The notes under the pieces were generated by a model. That model did no database searches. It saw nothing but the letters and a program-made list of their open reading frames with translations, and was not told the DNA's origin. Below, piece by piece: positions 10,335 through 19,126 of a stretch of 64,000 nt of DNA. The stretch is taken from assembly GCF_010730955.1 (NCBI RefSeq), contig NZ_AP022577.1, positions 2,976,001-3,040,000 of the forward strand, written 5' to 3'. The position numbers and the translations under genes are program-made. Source of the stretch: Mycolicibacterium aubagnense. Lineage in GTDB: Bacteria; Actinomycetota; Actinomycetes; Mycobacteriales; Mycobacteriaceae. Within the stretch, counting starts at the first letter, position 1, and the number at the start of each line of letters is the position of its first letter.

Positions 10335-11855
10335 ATGTCCGTCCAGATGTGGCCGACCACCAGTCCTGCTGTTCGCGGCATGCCACGCGTCTTCTTGTTG
10401 TTCGCCATGTGCTGCGCGCTGATCATGGGCCCCGCCACGAACATCACGGCGGGGCTGATCGTCGGCTTGATCCACACATCGTCGGTGCTCGGCACGGTGA
10501 TCGGCATCGGCGGGAAGGACGACCCGACGTCCGCCAACATCCCCGCGAAACTCAACGGCACCGTCGTGCCGCCGGGCTACGTCTACGACCCGATCAACTA
10601 CCCCGCGTCGATTCAGCTGTCGGCGAGCACTGCTATCTCAGGCCCCAAGACCTACAACGAAATCCTCACGCAGACCACGCCGATCATCGTCGCCGGCTAC
10701 TCCGAGGGCACGCTGGGTGCCGAATTCGCGAAGCGTCAGTTGCTGGCCAACAAGACCGGTCCCGTTCCGTCGCAGCTGTCGTTCCTGATGATCGCGTCGC
10801 CGTTCGCGCCCAATGGCGGCATTTTCGAGCGGTTCCCCGGCATCAGCGTGCCGTTCATCGTGGACAACATGGGCCCGGCTGCGCCGTCGGCCTACAACAG
10901 CACGTTCATCACCAACGAGTACGACCCGTATGCCGATTTCCCGGCCTACTTCAATCCGCTCGCGTTGGCCAACAGCCTGCTCGGCGTCATGTATGCGCAC
11001 CCCGACGTGTACTACGACTCATACCTCCCCGGCACCACCCCCGCCATCACCACGACGGTGACCAACAGCGCCGGAGGCCAGGACACGTACGTGTTCATCA
11101 AGAATCCTGACCTGCCGCTGTTGGTCCCGCTGCGTATCGGCGCCGGCGCCATCGGGCTGACGCCACTCGTCAAGCCGGTCCTCGACGCCGTAGAGCCGCT
11201 GCTGCGGGTCCTCATCGACATGGGCTACACCGACCGCCAGAACCTGAATCCGGCCACGAATACCCCGTTCTCGCTGTTCACGCCGCTGCCCAAGATCATC
11301 GAAGCGCTGGACGCGATACCCGGCGCACTGCAACAGGGCGCCACCAACTTCATCACCGATGTGCAATCGGAGCTGCACCTGCCACCTCTCGCAGCCACTT
11401 CGGCTGTCTCTCCGCCCGTTACTCCGCTGGACGCGGCCGCCAAGAAGCCCGCGGCCTTGGCGCCGGTGTCAGCGACTGCCGAGGTCGTGCCGGCGATCCC
11501 TCAACAGAAGGCTGCGACCAGCCAGCCGGCGGTGGAGGCGAAGGTCGATGAGAAGACCGACCTGTTGGCCGGGCTGTCTCCGGCACCATCGACGTCGAAC
11601 ACCGACCAGAAGCCGGCAGGGTCCGACGCGCCGCACGTGAAATCACCGGCGCCGCAAGCAGATCCTGACGCATCACCGGCCAAGTCGACCACACCGAAGA
11701 AGGATTCCGACACGCCACCGGTGAAGGTGACGAAGCCGAAGAAAACCAAGAACGTCCCCGGCGCGGACGCCGACACCGCGAAGGCGAATCCGGAGCCGAA
11801 GGCCGGCGGGTCCGATGCCGGGCAGAGCACTCACTCGGAGAAGTCGGCCGCCTGA
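10335..11855 (+). CDS. PE-PPE-domain serine hydrolase with disordered tail
   Basis: A 506-residue exported protein. After an N-terminal hydrophobic signal or anchor (about 16-50) comes a PE-PPE domain (PF08237-type alpha/beta-hydrolase, about 70-300). The nucleophile motif is GYSEG within VAGYSEGTLGAEFA, and GVMYAHPDVYYD follows. No PE or PPE N-terminal domain is present, so it is the free hydrolase type that acts on acyl esters. From about residue 345 the chain is Ala/Pro/Lys/Asp-rich with repeated PKK and SPA, likely disordered and wall-spanning. The N-terminal Met at 10335 is assumed; Met16 is possible. The acyl substrate is unknown. Confidence 0.85.
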   Translation: MSVQMWPTTSPAVRGMPRVFLLFAMCCALIMGPATNITAGLIVGLIHTSSVLGTVIGIGGKDDPTSANIPAKLNGTVVPPGYVYDPINYPASIQLSASTAISGPKTYNEILTQTTPIIVAGYSEGTLGAEFAKRQLLANKTGPVPSQLSFLMIASPFAPNGGIFERFPGISVPFIVDNMGPAAPSAYNSTFITNEYDPYADFPAYFNPLALANSLLGVMYAHPDVYYDSYLPGTTPAITTTVTNSAGGQDTYVFIKNPDLPLLVPLRIGAGAIGLTPLVKPVLDAVEPLLRVLIDMGYTDRQNLNPATNTPFSLFTPLPKIIEALDAIPGALQQGATNFITDVQSELHLPPLAATSAVSPPVTPLDAAAKKPAALAPVSATAEVVPAIPQQKAATSQPAVEAKVDEKTDLLAGLSPAPSTSNTDQKPAGSDAPHVKSPAPQADPDASPAKSTTPKKDSDTPPVKVTKPKKTKNVPGADADTAKANPEPKAGGSDAGQSTHSEKSAA

Positions 11856-11877
11856 CAACCGCCCACCAACGGCCGTG

Positions 11878-11914
11878 GGACAGATCGCGATCCCCCGCCA
11901 ATCGCGATCTGTCC
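11878..11914. terminator. Perfect 14-bp hairpin between convergent genes
   Basis: GGACAGATCGCGAT pairs exactly with ATCGCGATCTGTCC across a 9-base CCCCCGCCA loop. It lies 22 bp after the PE-PPE hydrolase stop and faces the 3' end of the permease gene. There is no U-tract, but mycobacterial terminators often lack one. The remaining ~170 bp to 12083 shows nothing recognisable. Confidence 0.65.
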
Positions 11915-12083
11915 GCACTTCGGCGGCGCTGATCCGACTCCCAGCAACCACCAAGGGAACACTTTACATACCTTTGGTCTTGAATTGTGATTTCGGCAGT
12001 ACCTGACATACGCCTGTGGGTACATCACGTCGCGCAGCGCTTCGACGTGTACTGCGCTCCACTGGGCGGGCAGCAGCGCACGC

Positions 12084-13430
12084 CTACTCAGCCAGTGACA
12101 GCTCCGGCGGCGGGACGCGCAGACCACGGGTGAGGACCAGGAGATAGACCACACCGATGCTCATCCAGATCACCCCGAGAGTCAGTGCGGCACTGCCGAG
12201 TTGGGTGAGCAGGTAGACGTCCACCACCGCGCCGGTCAACGGAATCACCACATACGTCAGCGGATTCAGCCGTTGTTCGTCGCGATGCCGGACGAAGTAG
12301 CCGATCACCGACACGTTCACCAGCGTGAAGGCCGTGAAGGCGCCGAAGTTGATGAACGACGTCGACGTGGCGACGTTGAGGAACACCGCACCCAGCCCGA
12401 TCAGCCCGCACAGCACGATGTTGAAGACAGGCGTGAAGTGCCGCCGCGAGAGCCGGCCGAAGAATCTGTTGGGCAACACCGAGTCTCGGCCCATCGCATA
12501 CAGCAACCGGGACACGCTGGCCTGCGCTGCCAGGCCCGAGGTGAACTGACCGATGATCAAACCGGCCACGAAGAACGCGGCGAACAGTGCCCCGCCGATG
12601 GTCCGGGCCGTGTCCGCAGCCAGCGAATCAGCGTTCGAGAATGTGCCGCCGGGCTGAACCAGCGTCAGGACGTACGCGACCGCCACGAAGACCACCCCGC
12701 CGATGAGGGCGACGAGCATGATCGCGCGCGGGATGTTGCGCTGCGGATTCTTGGTGTCCTCCGTGAGCGTGCTGACGGCGTCGAAGCCGAGAAAGGAGTA
12801 TGCCGCGATGGCCGCACCCGCGGCGATCGCCGAGAAGCCACCGGTACCGCTGAACGGAGTGACGGACAGCAGCGAGCCACCGCCATGGTGGGACACCAGA
12901 TAAGCCACCGCGAAACCGACGAACAGTGCGATCACCAGGAACTGCAAGGCCATCAGGACCAAGTTGGCCTTGTCCGCCACCTTGAGTCCGATGATGTTCA
13001 GCGCGGTCGTCACGACGATGAACGCCACGATCCAGACCCACGCCGGCACCGACGGAAACTCACCGGTCAGGTACGCGGCGCCGATCAACCAGATGACCAG
13101 CGGCAGGAACAGGTAATCGAGCAGGATCGTCCAGCCGACCAGGAATCCGAGCCGCGAATCCAGGGACTTGCGGACGTACGTGTACGACGAGCCAGCGACC
13201 GGATAGTGCACCGACATCTTCGCGTAGCTCGCGGCCGTGAACAGCATGGCCACGGTGGCCAGCAGATACGAACCGGCACTGGCTCCCGCGGACGCCTCGG
13301 CGATCACGCCGAAAATGCCCAGGACGATGATCGGCGCCATATAGGCGAGGCCGAACAGCGTCACGCCACCCAAGCCGAGCGTGGCGTTGAGGTGGCCGGC
13401 CTCGCTGTGCTGCTGGGCAGTTTCGGTCAT
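12084..13430 (-). CDS. APC-family amino acid/amine permease
   Basis: A 448-residue permease of the amino acid-polyamine-organocation superfamily with about twelve membrane helices. TM1 contains GLGGVTLFGLAYMAP and TM6 has AYSFLGFDAVSTLTED, the characteristic unwound-helix and EDT signatures. ATG at 13430 overlaps the stop of the nitrilase gene (ATGA), which fixes the start and indicates coupled translation. The partner is a C-N hydrolase, so this transporter likely imports an amide, amine or amino acid that the hydrolase processes. The specific substrate is not predictable from the sequence. Confidence 0.9.
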   Translation of the reverse strand: MTETAQQHSEAGHLNATLGLGGVTLFGLAYMAPIIVLGIFGVIAEASAGASAGSYLLATVAMLFTAASYAKMSVHYPVAGSSYTYVRKSLDSRLGFLVGWTILLDYLFLPLVIWLIGAAYLTGEFPSVPAWVWIVAFIVVTTALNIIGLKVADKANLVLMALQFLVIALFVGFAVAYLVSHHGGGSLLSVTPFSGTGGFSAIAAGAAIAAYSFLGFDAVSTLTEDTKNPQRNIPRAIMLVALIGGVVFVAVAYVLTLVQPGGTFSNADSLAADTARTIGGALFAAFFVAGLIIGQFTSGLAAQASVSRLLYAMGRDSVLPNRFFGRLSRRHFTPVFNIVLCGLIGLGAVFLNVATSTSFINFGAFTAFTLVNVSVIGYFVRHRDEQRLNPLTYVVIPLTGAVVDVYLLTQLGSAALTLGVIWMSIGVVYLLVLTRGLRVPPPELSLAE

Positions 13431-14317
13431 GAGCGTCCTTCGGGGTTGACGGTCTGCGGCTGCCACCGCTGGTGGACCAGCTGACCGCCGTAGACGGGCA
13501 GATCGATCGGGTCGTCATCGGCGTGCAACTGCTCCCACATCCGATTGACCCCGGCGGTGCCGTGAGTGCGCACCGCGGTCACCCGGTCGAGGTCGAGCGT
13601 CAGATGCGTGACCTCCGGCTCGGCGTGCGCCGCCTGCGCGAGGACCTCACCCTCCGGTCCGGCGTAGATGCTCTGCCCTCGCCCGAGCGGCCCGGCGGCG
13701 TTGACGCTGAGGTAGTAGATCTGGTTCGTGATCGCGTTGGCGCGGGCCAGGACGAGTTCCTGCTCGCGGTCGTCGGACGTCGTCTTGACGATGTTGAACA
13801 CCACCTCCGCACCGAGCCATGCGATCTGCCGGGTCGCTTCGGGGAACCAGCTGTCGTAGCAGATGTTCACGCCCATCCGGCCGACACCGGGTACGTCGAA
13901 TGCCGTGAAGCCGGCGCCTGACGCCCACGGCTCGTACGGGCGCCAGGGGAACACCTTCCGGTACGACGACACCAGACGACCGTCGGGATCGAAGACGAGC
14001 GCGGTGTTGTACACCCGGCCGTCGTCGCCGCGCTCGGCGATGGAGCCGGGCACCAGCCAGACGCCGGCGTCCGCGGCCACGGCGCCGAGCGCCTGCACGA
14101 GCGGTCCGGTGAGCGGCTCGGCGACCGCGTCGAAATAGGACCGGGGATCGGCAGCGGCGTCGCTCGCGCCCAGCAGATGAATCTCGGGGAACACCACCAT
14201 CTCGGTGTCCGGGCGCTCGGCGAGGATCGCCGCGAGGTCAGCAGCCAGCTCGGCCACCGGATCGTCGCCCTGTAACGGGCTGGCCTGGGCGAGGGCAACC
14301 CGCCATTGTCGACTCAT
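13427..14317 (-). CDS. Carbon-nitrogen hydrolase (nitrilase superfamily)
   Basis: A 296-residue nitrilase-superfamily amidase. The catalytic triad is visible: Glu45 (VVFPEIHLLG), Lys121 (SYRKVFPWRPYEPW) and Cys153 (GVNICYDSWFPE). Such enzymes hydrolyse aliphatic or carbamoyl amides. The KVFPWRPYEPW stretch and overall length suit amidase/carbamoylase branches rather than true nitrilases. It is the first gene of a two-gene operon with an APC permease whose ATG overlaps its stop by four bases. Its promoter must lie in the 117-bp gap 14318-14434, where no operator was recognised. Confidence 0.9.
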   Translation of the reverse strand: MSRQWRVALAQASPLQGDDPVAELAADLAAILAERPDTEMVVFPEIHLLGASDAAADPRSYFDAVAEPLTGPLVQALGAVAADAGVWLVPGSIAERGDDGRVYNTALVFDPDGRLVSSYRKVFPWRPYEPWASGAGFTAFDVPGVGRMGVNICYDSWFPEATRQIAWLGAEVVFNIVKTTSDDREQELVLARANAITNQIYYLSVNAAGPLGRGQSIYAGPEGEVLAQAAHAEPEVTHLTLDLDRVTAVRTHGTAGVNRMWEQLHADDDPIDLPVYGGQLVHQRWQPQTVNPEGRS

Positions 14318-14434
14318 CTCACCTCACCGTCGGCGGTCACGGCCCTCAGTGTGCGCCAGGACACACCCGCCATGCTCGGACAATCCGGGGATTTTCCGAG
14401 TGATTATTCGACATTCCGTACATTCGCGCAGTTC

Positions 14435-15376
14435 TCAGCGCGGGTGCGCGGCGAAGAACTGCCAGATGGTGTCGGTGGCGTTCAAGGCGCTCGACGGCGG
14501 CGGCAGGTCACCGAGCCGTTGCGCCAGCGGGCTCGGGACCCCGCCGGGCCACTGATGGCCGGCGCCGGCGACGCTGATCAGCTCGACGGCGCGGCCGCCG
14601 GGGCAGTCGGCGGTCTGCGTCGTCACGGCGCCGGCGGTGGACGTCGCGGGCGCCCCGCAGCCGTCGATGCCGCGCCACGTCGCGTTCACCGCGGGCACCG
14701 ACGGTCCGTCGACATTCGGCGCGCCGGCAATGGTTTTCGCCTTGCCCGGGCCGCCGTCGAAGGGCACGCGATCATCGGCAGTGCCGTGGATCTGCAGGAG
14801 CGAGGTCGGGACGGCCCGCGAGCAGTCGGTCAGCAGTGTCCCGGCGACCGGCGCGATAGCGGCGAACAGGTCCGTCTGACAGCCGAGGCGCAGCGCCATC
14901 ATGGCGCCGTTGGACATGCCGGTCACATAGATGCGGGCCGGGTCGATCGGCACCTGCGACTCGATCGCTCCGACCATCGCGGTGATGAATCCGACGTCGT
15001 CGATATCGCGGTTCTTCGGTATGCCGCAACAGGTTCCGGCGTTCCACGCACGATCCATGCCGTCGGGGTAGGCGACCAGGAAACGCCCCGCGTCCGCTTG
15101 GCCATCCCAGTTGTAGGCACGCTCGGCTTGCGCTCCGTCACCGTAGCCACCGTGCAACATGACGACCAACGGGGACGCGCCGCTGAGCCCGTCAGGGCGG
15201 TACATGTGGAAGGTCCGCGTCAGCCCGCCGGCCTGCACCGAGTGATTCGACTGCCCGGTGGGTATCCCGCTTTCCGGCGCACCCGTTGCCGACTGGCGGC
15301 CGAGACAACCGCCGATCACCGCGACCACGCCGACAACAAGCACGAATAGCAAGGCCCGCCGCACAGACTGGAACAT
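14435..15376 (-). CDS. LpqC-like esterase lipoprotein (PHB depolymerase fold)
   Basis: A 313-residue exported lipoprotein of the PHB-depolymerase/feruloyl-esterase type, similar to LpqC. A signal peptide ends in a lipobox with Cys24 (VIGGC). The alpha/beta-hydrolase elements are MLHGGYGDG (oxyanion), GMSNGA (serine nucleophile), HGTADDRVPF (acid) and GAGHQWPGG (catalytic His). Four or more further cysteines outside the lipobox may form disulfides. It is divergent from a MarR gene with an exact 27-bp dyad between them, so its expression is probably controlled by that regulator. Confidence 0.88.
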   Translation of the reverse strand: MFQSVRRALLFVLVVGVVAVIGGCLGRQSATGAPESGIPTGQSNHSVQAGGLTRTFHMYRPDGLSGASPLVVMLHGGYGDGAQAERAYNWDGQADAGRFLVAYPDGMDRAWNAGTCCGIPKNRDIDDVGFITAMVGAIESQVPIDPARIYVTGMSNGAMMALRLGCQTDLFAAIAPVAGTLLTDCSRAVPTSLLQIHGTADDRVPFDGGPGKAKTIAGAPNVDGPSVPAVNATWRGIDGCGAPATSTAGAVTTQTADCPGGRAVELISVAGAGHQWPGGVPSPLAQRLGDLPPPSSALNATDTIWQFFAAHPR

Positions 15377-15401
15377 GCCTCACATCGTGCACCTACCCCG
15401 A

Positions 15402-15428
15402 TTAATTGACAAGTAACTTGTCAATTAA
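15402..15428. promoter_or_regulatory. MarR-type operator, perfect inverted repeat
   Basis: TTAATTGACAAG, spacer TAA, then CTTGTCAATTAA: 12-bp arms with no mismatch. It sits in the divergent promoter region between the LpqC-like esterase (start 15376) and the MarR gene (start about 15451). TTGACA inside the dyad could double as a -35 element. MarR proteins typically bind such AT-rich dyads and repress both flanking genes. Confidence 0.85.
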
Positions 15429-15450
15429 CGGATGGTGGCACACTCGATTG

Positions 15451-15903
15451 GTGGCGGACGCATCCTCTGATACCGGCTGGCAGCCGACGACGCCCGCCCT
15501 GCTGCACATGGTCGCGGGCCTCGCCGCACCACGGTTGCGGGCGGCATTCGACAGTGCCGGCTTGACGGGGATCCGGCCGGCACAGGCCGTCGCGCTCGTG
15601 CCGTTGGCCAGCGGCCCGCTGCATGCTTCCATGCTGGCCGACCGCCTCGGCGTCACCAGACAGGCCGTGGCCCAGGCAATCCGGGCTCTGGAGCCACACG
15701 GTTATGTGACCAGGACCCGCGACCCCTCCGACGCCCGGACGTTGCTCATCGAGCTGACCCCACAAGGCAGGCAGGCACTGGCAGTGATGCGCACCAACGC
15801 CATTGCGATCGAAGCCGATTGGCTGAAGATTCTGGGGCAACGGCGTCTGGCCGCACTTCGCGAAACCCTGCAGCTGCTGCTCACACAGCAGAGTCCCCGA
15901 TGA
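15451..15903 (+). CDS. MarR-family transcriptional regulator
   Basis: A roughly 150-residue MarR protein with a winged helix. HASMLADRLGVTRQAVAQAIRALEPHGYV is the recognition region (quoted only by its position, about residues 49-77). The wing contains TRDPSDART and LIELT. The GTG at 15451 (or TTG at 15448) is chosen because an earlier in-frame TTG at 15406 would place the perfect operator dyad inside the coding sequence. It probably represses itself and the divergent esterase. The ligand is unknown. Confidence 0.88.
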   Translation: MADASSDTGWQPTTPALLHMVAGLAAPRLRAAFDSAGLTGIRPAQAVALVPLASGPLHASMLADRLGVTRQAVAQAIRALEPHGYVTRTRDPSDARTLLIELTPQGRQALAVMRTNAIAIEADWLKILGQRRLAALRETLQLLLTQQSPR

Positions 15904-15917
15904 GCGGATAGCCGGGG

Positions 15918-17333
15918 CTACCTGGCGAGCCGGGCCAATGCCACGGCGGCGGCGTTGGCCCCGCACATGCCGTGTCCACCCGGACCGGGCGGGGTGGCCG
16001 CCGAGCAGATGTACATCCCAGGCACGCCGATGGTGTACGGCGACAACGTGGTTCGTGGGCCGAAGGCCAGCTGGCGGATGTCCTTGGCGCCGGTGTTGAT
16101 GTCACCGCCGACATAATTGGTGTTGTAGACGGACATTTGGGTGGTCGACCGCACGGCCTGCCCGACGATACGATCGCGGAACCCGGGAGCGAACCGCTCG
16201 ATCTGCGCGATGATCGCCTCGGTGGCATCGCCGCCGTAACCATTGGGCACGTGTGCATATGCCGAGACCGGGTTGACGGTGCCGACCGAACGATCCGGGT
16301 CAGCCAGGTACTGCTGAAACGCCAGCACGAAGGGACGCTGCGGCATCCGACCCGCGTGGATGTCTCGCTCCGTCGCGGCGATCTCACCGAAATCACCGCC
16401 CAGGTGGACGGTGCCGGCCCGGCGGGCCGCGGGGTTGGCCCACGGCACATCGCCCTCGACCGCGAAGTCGACCTTGAAAGCGCCTGGGCCGTAACGGAAC
16501 CGGTCGAAGGCGCGGCGCACCCGCTTCGGCAGCCGATCCCCCAGAATCCCGGCGATGGCGGTGGGCGACAGATCGAAGACGGTGATGTCAGCGGGTGGCA
16601 GCTGGGACGCGGTGGTCACCCGCACGCCCGTCTCGATCTTGCCGCCCAGCTCGGTCAGCACCGCCTCGAGAGCGTTGGTGATCGCCTGCGATCCGCCCGC
16701 CGCCACCGGCCAGCCGTTGGCGTGCCCGGCGGTGATGATGCCCAGCCCGATCGCGGAGGTGAGCGGGCGGTGCAGCGGTTGAAAGGTGTGCGCGGCAACG
16801 CCTCCGAAGAGGGCGCGGGCCTGCGGCGTACGGAACACCCGGGCCAGTGCGGCCGCCGGCAGCACTGTCGGCGCGCCGAACCGGGCGAGCCCCAATGGAT
16901 GCCGCGGTACCCGCAGCAGCGGGCCCATGATGTCCTCGGACAGGGTGTCGAACCGGCGGGACGGTCCGCCGAACAGCAGCTGCCACCGCGATCCGTCGAC
17001 CCCGAGGCCGGTCGCCGTGGTCTCGACCGAGCGGTAGAGCGCCCCGGCGCTGCCGTCGTCGAGTGGGTGGACGCAGTCGATCTCGGTCCACTTCCATTGC
17101 AGGCCATAACGGTCCAGGCCGAAGTCCTTGATGAACGTGGAACCGGCCGGCATCACGTGGATGGCGGCGCAATCGTCGAACACCAGTCCCGGGAGGACGT
17201 ACTCACTGGAGCGAACACCGCCACCGATCCGGTCCGCGGCCTCCAGCACCGTGACGTCGACCCCCTTGGCGGCCAGGGTGATGGCGGCGGCGAGCCCGTT
17301 GGGCCCGCCGCCAACCACAACCGCGGTGCTCAT
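15918..17333 (-). CDS. FAD-dependent oxidoreductase (phytoene-desaturase-like)
   Basis: A 471-residue flavoprotein of the phytoene desaturase/amine oxidase type. The N-terminal dinucleotide fold reads VVVGGGPNGLAAA, with VLEAADRIGGG after beta-2. A C-terminal FAD motif contains PGMYICSAATPPGPGGHGMCG. The ATG at 17333 shares one base with the stop of the DUF3556 gene (TGATG), which fixes the start and shows translational coupling. It is the last gene of the FadD-DUF3556-oxidoreductase operon. No phytoene synthase or lycopene genes are nearby, so a carotenoid substrate is not supported; a lipid substrate is a reasonable inference. Confidence 0.85.
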   Translation of the reverse strand: MSTAVVVGGGPNGLAAAITLAAKGVDVTVLEAADRIGGGVRSSEYVLPGLVFDDCAAIHVMPAGSTFIKDFGLDRYGLQWKWTEIDCVHPLDDGSAGALYRSVETTATGLGVDGSRWQLLFGGPSRRFDTLSEDIMGPLLRVPRHPLGLARFGAPTVLPAAALARVFRTPQARALFGGVAAHTFQPLHRPLTSAIGLGIITAGHANGWPVAAGGSQAITNALEAVLTELGGKIETGVRVTTASQLPPADITVFDLSPTAIAGILGDRLPKRVRRAFDRFRYGPGAFKVDFAVEGDVPWANPAARRAGTVHLGGDFGEIAATERDIHAGRMPQRPFVLAFQQYLADPDRSVGTVNPVSAYAHVPNGYGGDATEAIIAQIERFAPGFRDRIVGQAVRSTTQMSVYNTNYVGGDINTGAKDIRQLAFGPRTTLSPYTIGVPGMYICSAATPPGPGGHGMCGANAAAVALARLAR

Positions 17334-19099
17334 CAGTGGTTGACTCCGGCACGCTGCCAGGTGACGTTGAGCGGAATCGGCCCGTTGGGCAGCCACGGCT
17401 GCTCGTCGACCAGGTCCTTCACGTTCCAGGTGCCGCGCTCGATGACGCCCAGTGCCGCATCGATCACCTTGTACTCCTGCGTCATCTTGTGGATCGGCTG
17501 CGATTCGACCCAGGCGATGACGAACTCGCCCGGCTCGAATTGCGCCTCGGACTGGATTGCCCGGATCAGATCCTCATTGTGCAGGTGCCCGTCGCCGAAG
17601 TTGAAGCCGATGATGGTGTTGCACGACATCTCGCCTTCGCGGACCACGCGAGTATCGATGTCGGGCAGGCATTTCAGCAGCACCGAGTACAGGCCTCGCC
17701 CCTGGCTGTGCATGGCCCGCCACGCCGTCACCTGCTGGGTGAACACCTCGGCGGTGATCGGGTCCCAGCCGAAGGCGACGTACTGGTCGGCCGAGTTGGG
17801 CGACGACCGGGTGACGCGGTTGAGCTTCTGCTCGGCCCCGGGTGTGAAGGTCCACACCGCCGAGGCCCAGTTGCCGGCGTACTGGCGCATGGCCGGCAGG
17901 AACGACACCAGGTCGGGGCGCAGGTTGCCGAGGATCGGGAAGAAGGACAACGCAGCAGCGAGCACGATGGCCAGCCACCCCGGGTTCATGTCCCACACCG
18001 CGTAGCCGTCCCCGTTGGGGAAACCCAGGAACAGGAAGATGGTGGCGTAGGCGAACAGCACGTTCCATTCGACCGGTACCGCCAGCGGGAATGTCGAGAT
18101 GATGAACAGGTGGAAGCTGACCATGATGGCGGCGGCCGCGATCGACAGCCACGGCCACGGCGAGAACAGCAGGGCCAGTGGCGCCGCGATTTCCACGATG
18201 CTGCCCGGGCCGTGCGCCATGAAGGTGGCCAGGTGCGAGGGACGCAGGTCCTCGGGGAAGTTGCGGTAGTGGGCCCGCTTGAGCCACGTGAACGGGATCG
18301 CGGGGCTGTTGCTCACCATCGGCGGAATGACGTTGGTGAAGTGCAGGCCGAACTTCGAGACACCGGCCCAAATCCAGACCGTGCCGATCAGCAGCTTGCC
18401 GGCGATGATCATGTTGACGAACGGCAACGTGGCGAAGAAGATCAGCGCCGGCAGGTACTGCTCGCCGCGGCCGGCCAGGAAGATCGTCTTGTCCCGCAGC
18501 CCGATCAGCACGAACAGGATGATCGGCGCCACGAAGAGGGCCGGGTTCACCAGGCCGGAGGTGTTGTTCGGCAAGGCTTTTGACAATGATTCACTGGGCA
18601 CCCCGGGCAGCACCATGGCGACGAACACGGTGGCCATCAGGGCCAGGTACACGATGATGTCGAACCAGGTGCGCCGGTCGCCGTTCGTGAACGGCACCGC
18701 CTTCCACGGCCGTAGCCGAATGGTGTTGGGCTTGGCCCAGAACCGGAACCCGCCCGTCATCGGCTTGGTCTTACCGGCCAGCGGACCCCAGGAGCCCGCG
18801 AACCCGATGAGTTCCAGGAGGACGGTCCACAGGATCACCTTCTGGTACACGATCGGCTGGTTCCACCACAGCGACACGTGCCAGAACGCCGGCAGGTGTG
18901 ACGTCCAGGTGGCGATCGCTACGCCACCGATACCGTAGAAGAACACGAGCTTGACGATGTACAGGACGTGGATCATGCGCGGTGCGCCGTACCCCTCGTC
19001 CACCCATTTCAGGCACATGATTCGCAGCCGGTCCCGCAGGGGCATCCGGAGAAACTCTTCCAGGTCGACCTTCGGCAAGGTCGGTTCGATGAATCCCAT
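17333..19099 (-). CDS. DUF3556 transmembrane protein
   Basis: A 588-residue protein of the actinobacterial DUF3556 family, function unknown. Residues 1-30 are a soluble lead with PTLPKVDLEEFLRMPLRDR. About ten hydrophobic helices follow between about 45 and 390, with conserved-looking polar segments such as TSHLPAFWHVSLWWNQPIVYQK and NFPEDLRPSHLATFMAHGPG. The last ~190 residues are a soluble domain including YVAFGWDPITAEVF and EMSCNTIIGFNFGDGHLHNED. The gene lies 27 bp after fadD and overlaps the oxidoreductase by one base. Context suggests membrane-localised lipid modification (inference). SD GGAGCT is upstream of ATG 19099. Confidence 0.8.
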   Translation of the reverse strand: MGFIEPTLPKVDLEEFLRMPLRDRLRIMCLKWVDEGYGAPRMIHVLYIVKLVFFYGIGGVAIATWTSHLPAFWHVSLWWNQPIVYQKVILWTVLLELIGFAGSWGPLAGKTKPMTGGFRFWAKPNTIRLRPWKAVPFTNGDRRTWFDIIVYLALMATVFVAMVLPGVPSESLSKALPNNTSGLVNPALFVAPIILFVLIGLRDKTIFLAGRGEQYLPALIFFATLPFVNMIIAGKLLIGTVWIWAGVSKFGLHFTNVIPPMVSNSPAIPFTWLKRAHYRNFPEDLRPSHLATFMAHGPGSIVEIAAPLALLFSPWPWLSIAAAAIMVSFHLFIISTFPLAVPVEWNVLFAYATIFLFLGFPNGDGYAVWDMNPGWLAIVLAAALSFFPILGNLRPDLVSFLPAMRQYAGNWASAVWTFTPGAEQKLNRVTRSSPNSADQYVAFGWDPITAEVFTQQVTAWRAMHSQGRGLYSVLLKCLPDIDTRVVREGEMSCNTIIGFNFGDGHLHNEDLIRAIQSEAQFEPGEFVIAWVESQPIHKMTQEYKVIDAALGVIERGTWNVKDLVDEQPWLPNGPIPLNVTWQRAGVNH

Positions 19100-19126
19100 G
19101 ATGTGAGCTCCTTTGGCGGTATCAGG

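Noticed and set aside
15406..15450. Upstream TTG start for the MarR gene
   Set aside because: It would put the 27-bp operator dyad within the coding sequence and adds residues unlike the family.
15918..17333. Phytoene desaturase of a carotenoid cluster
   Set aside because: No crtB, crtE or lycopene genes nearby; the carotenoid oxygenase is 21 kb away under a different regulator.
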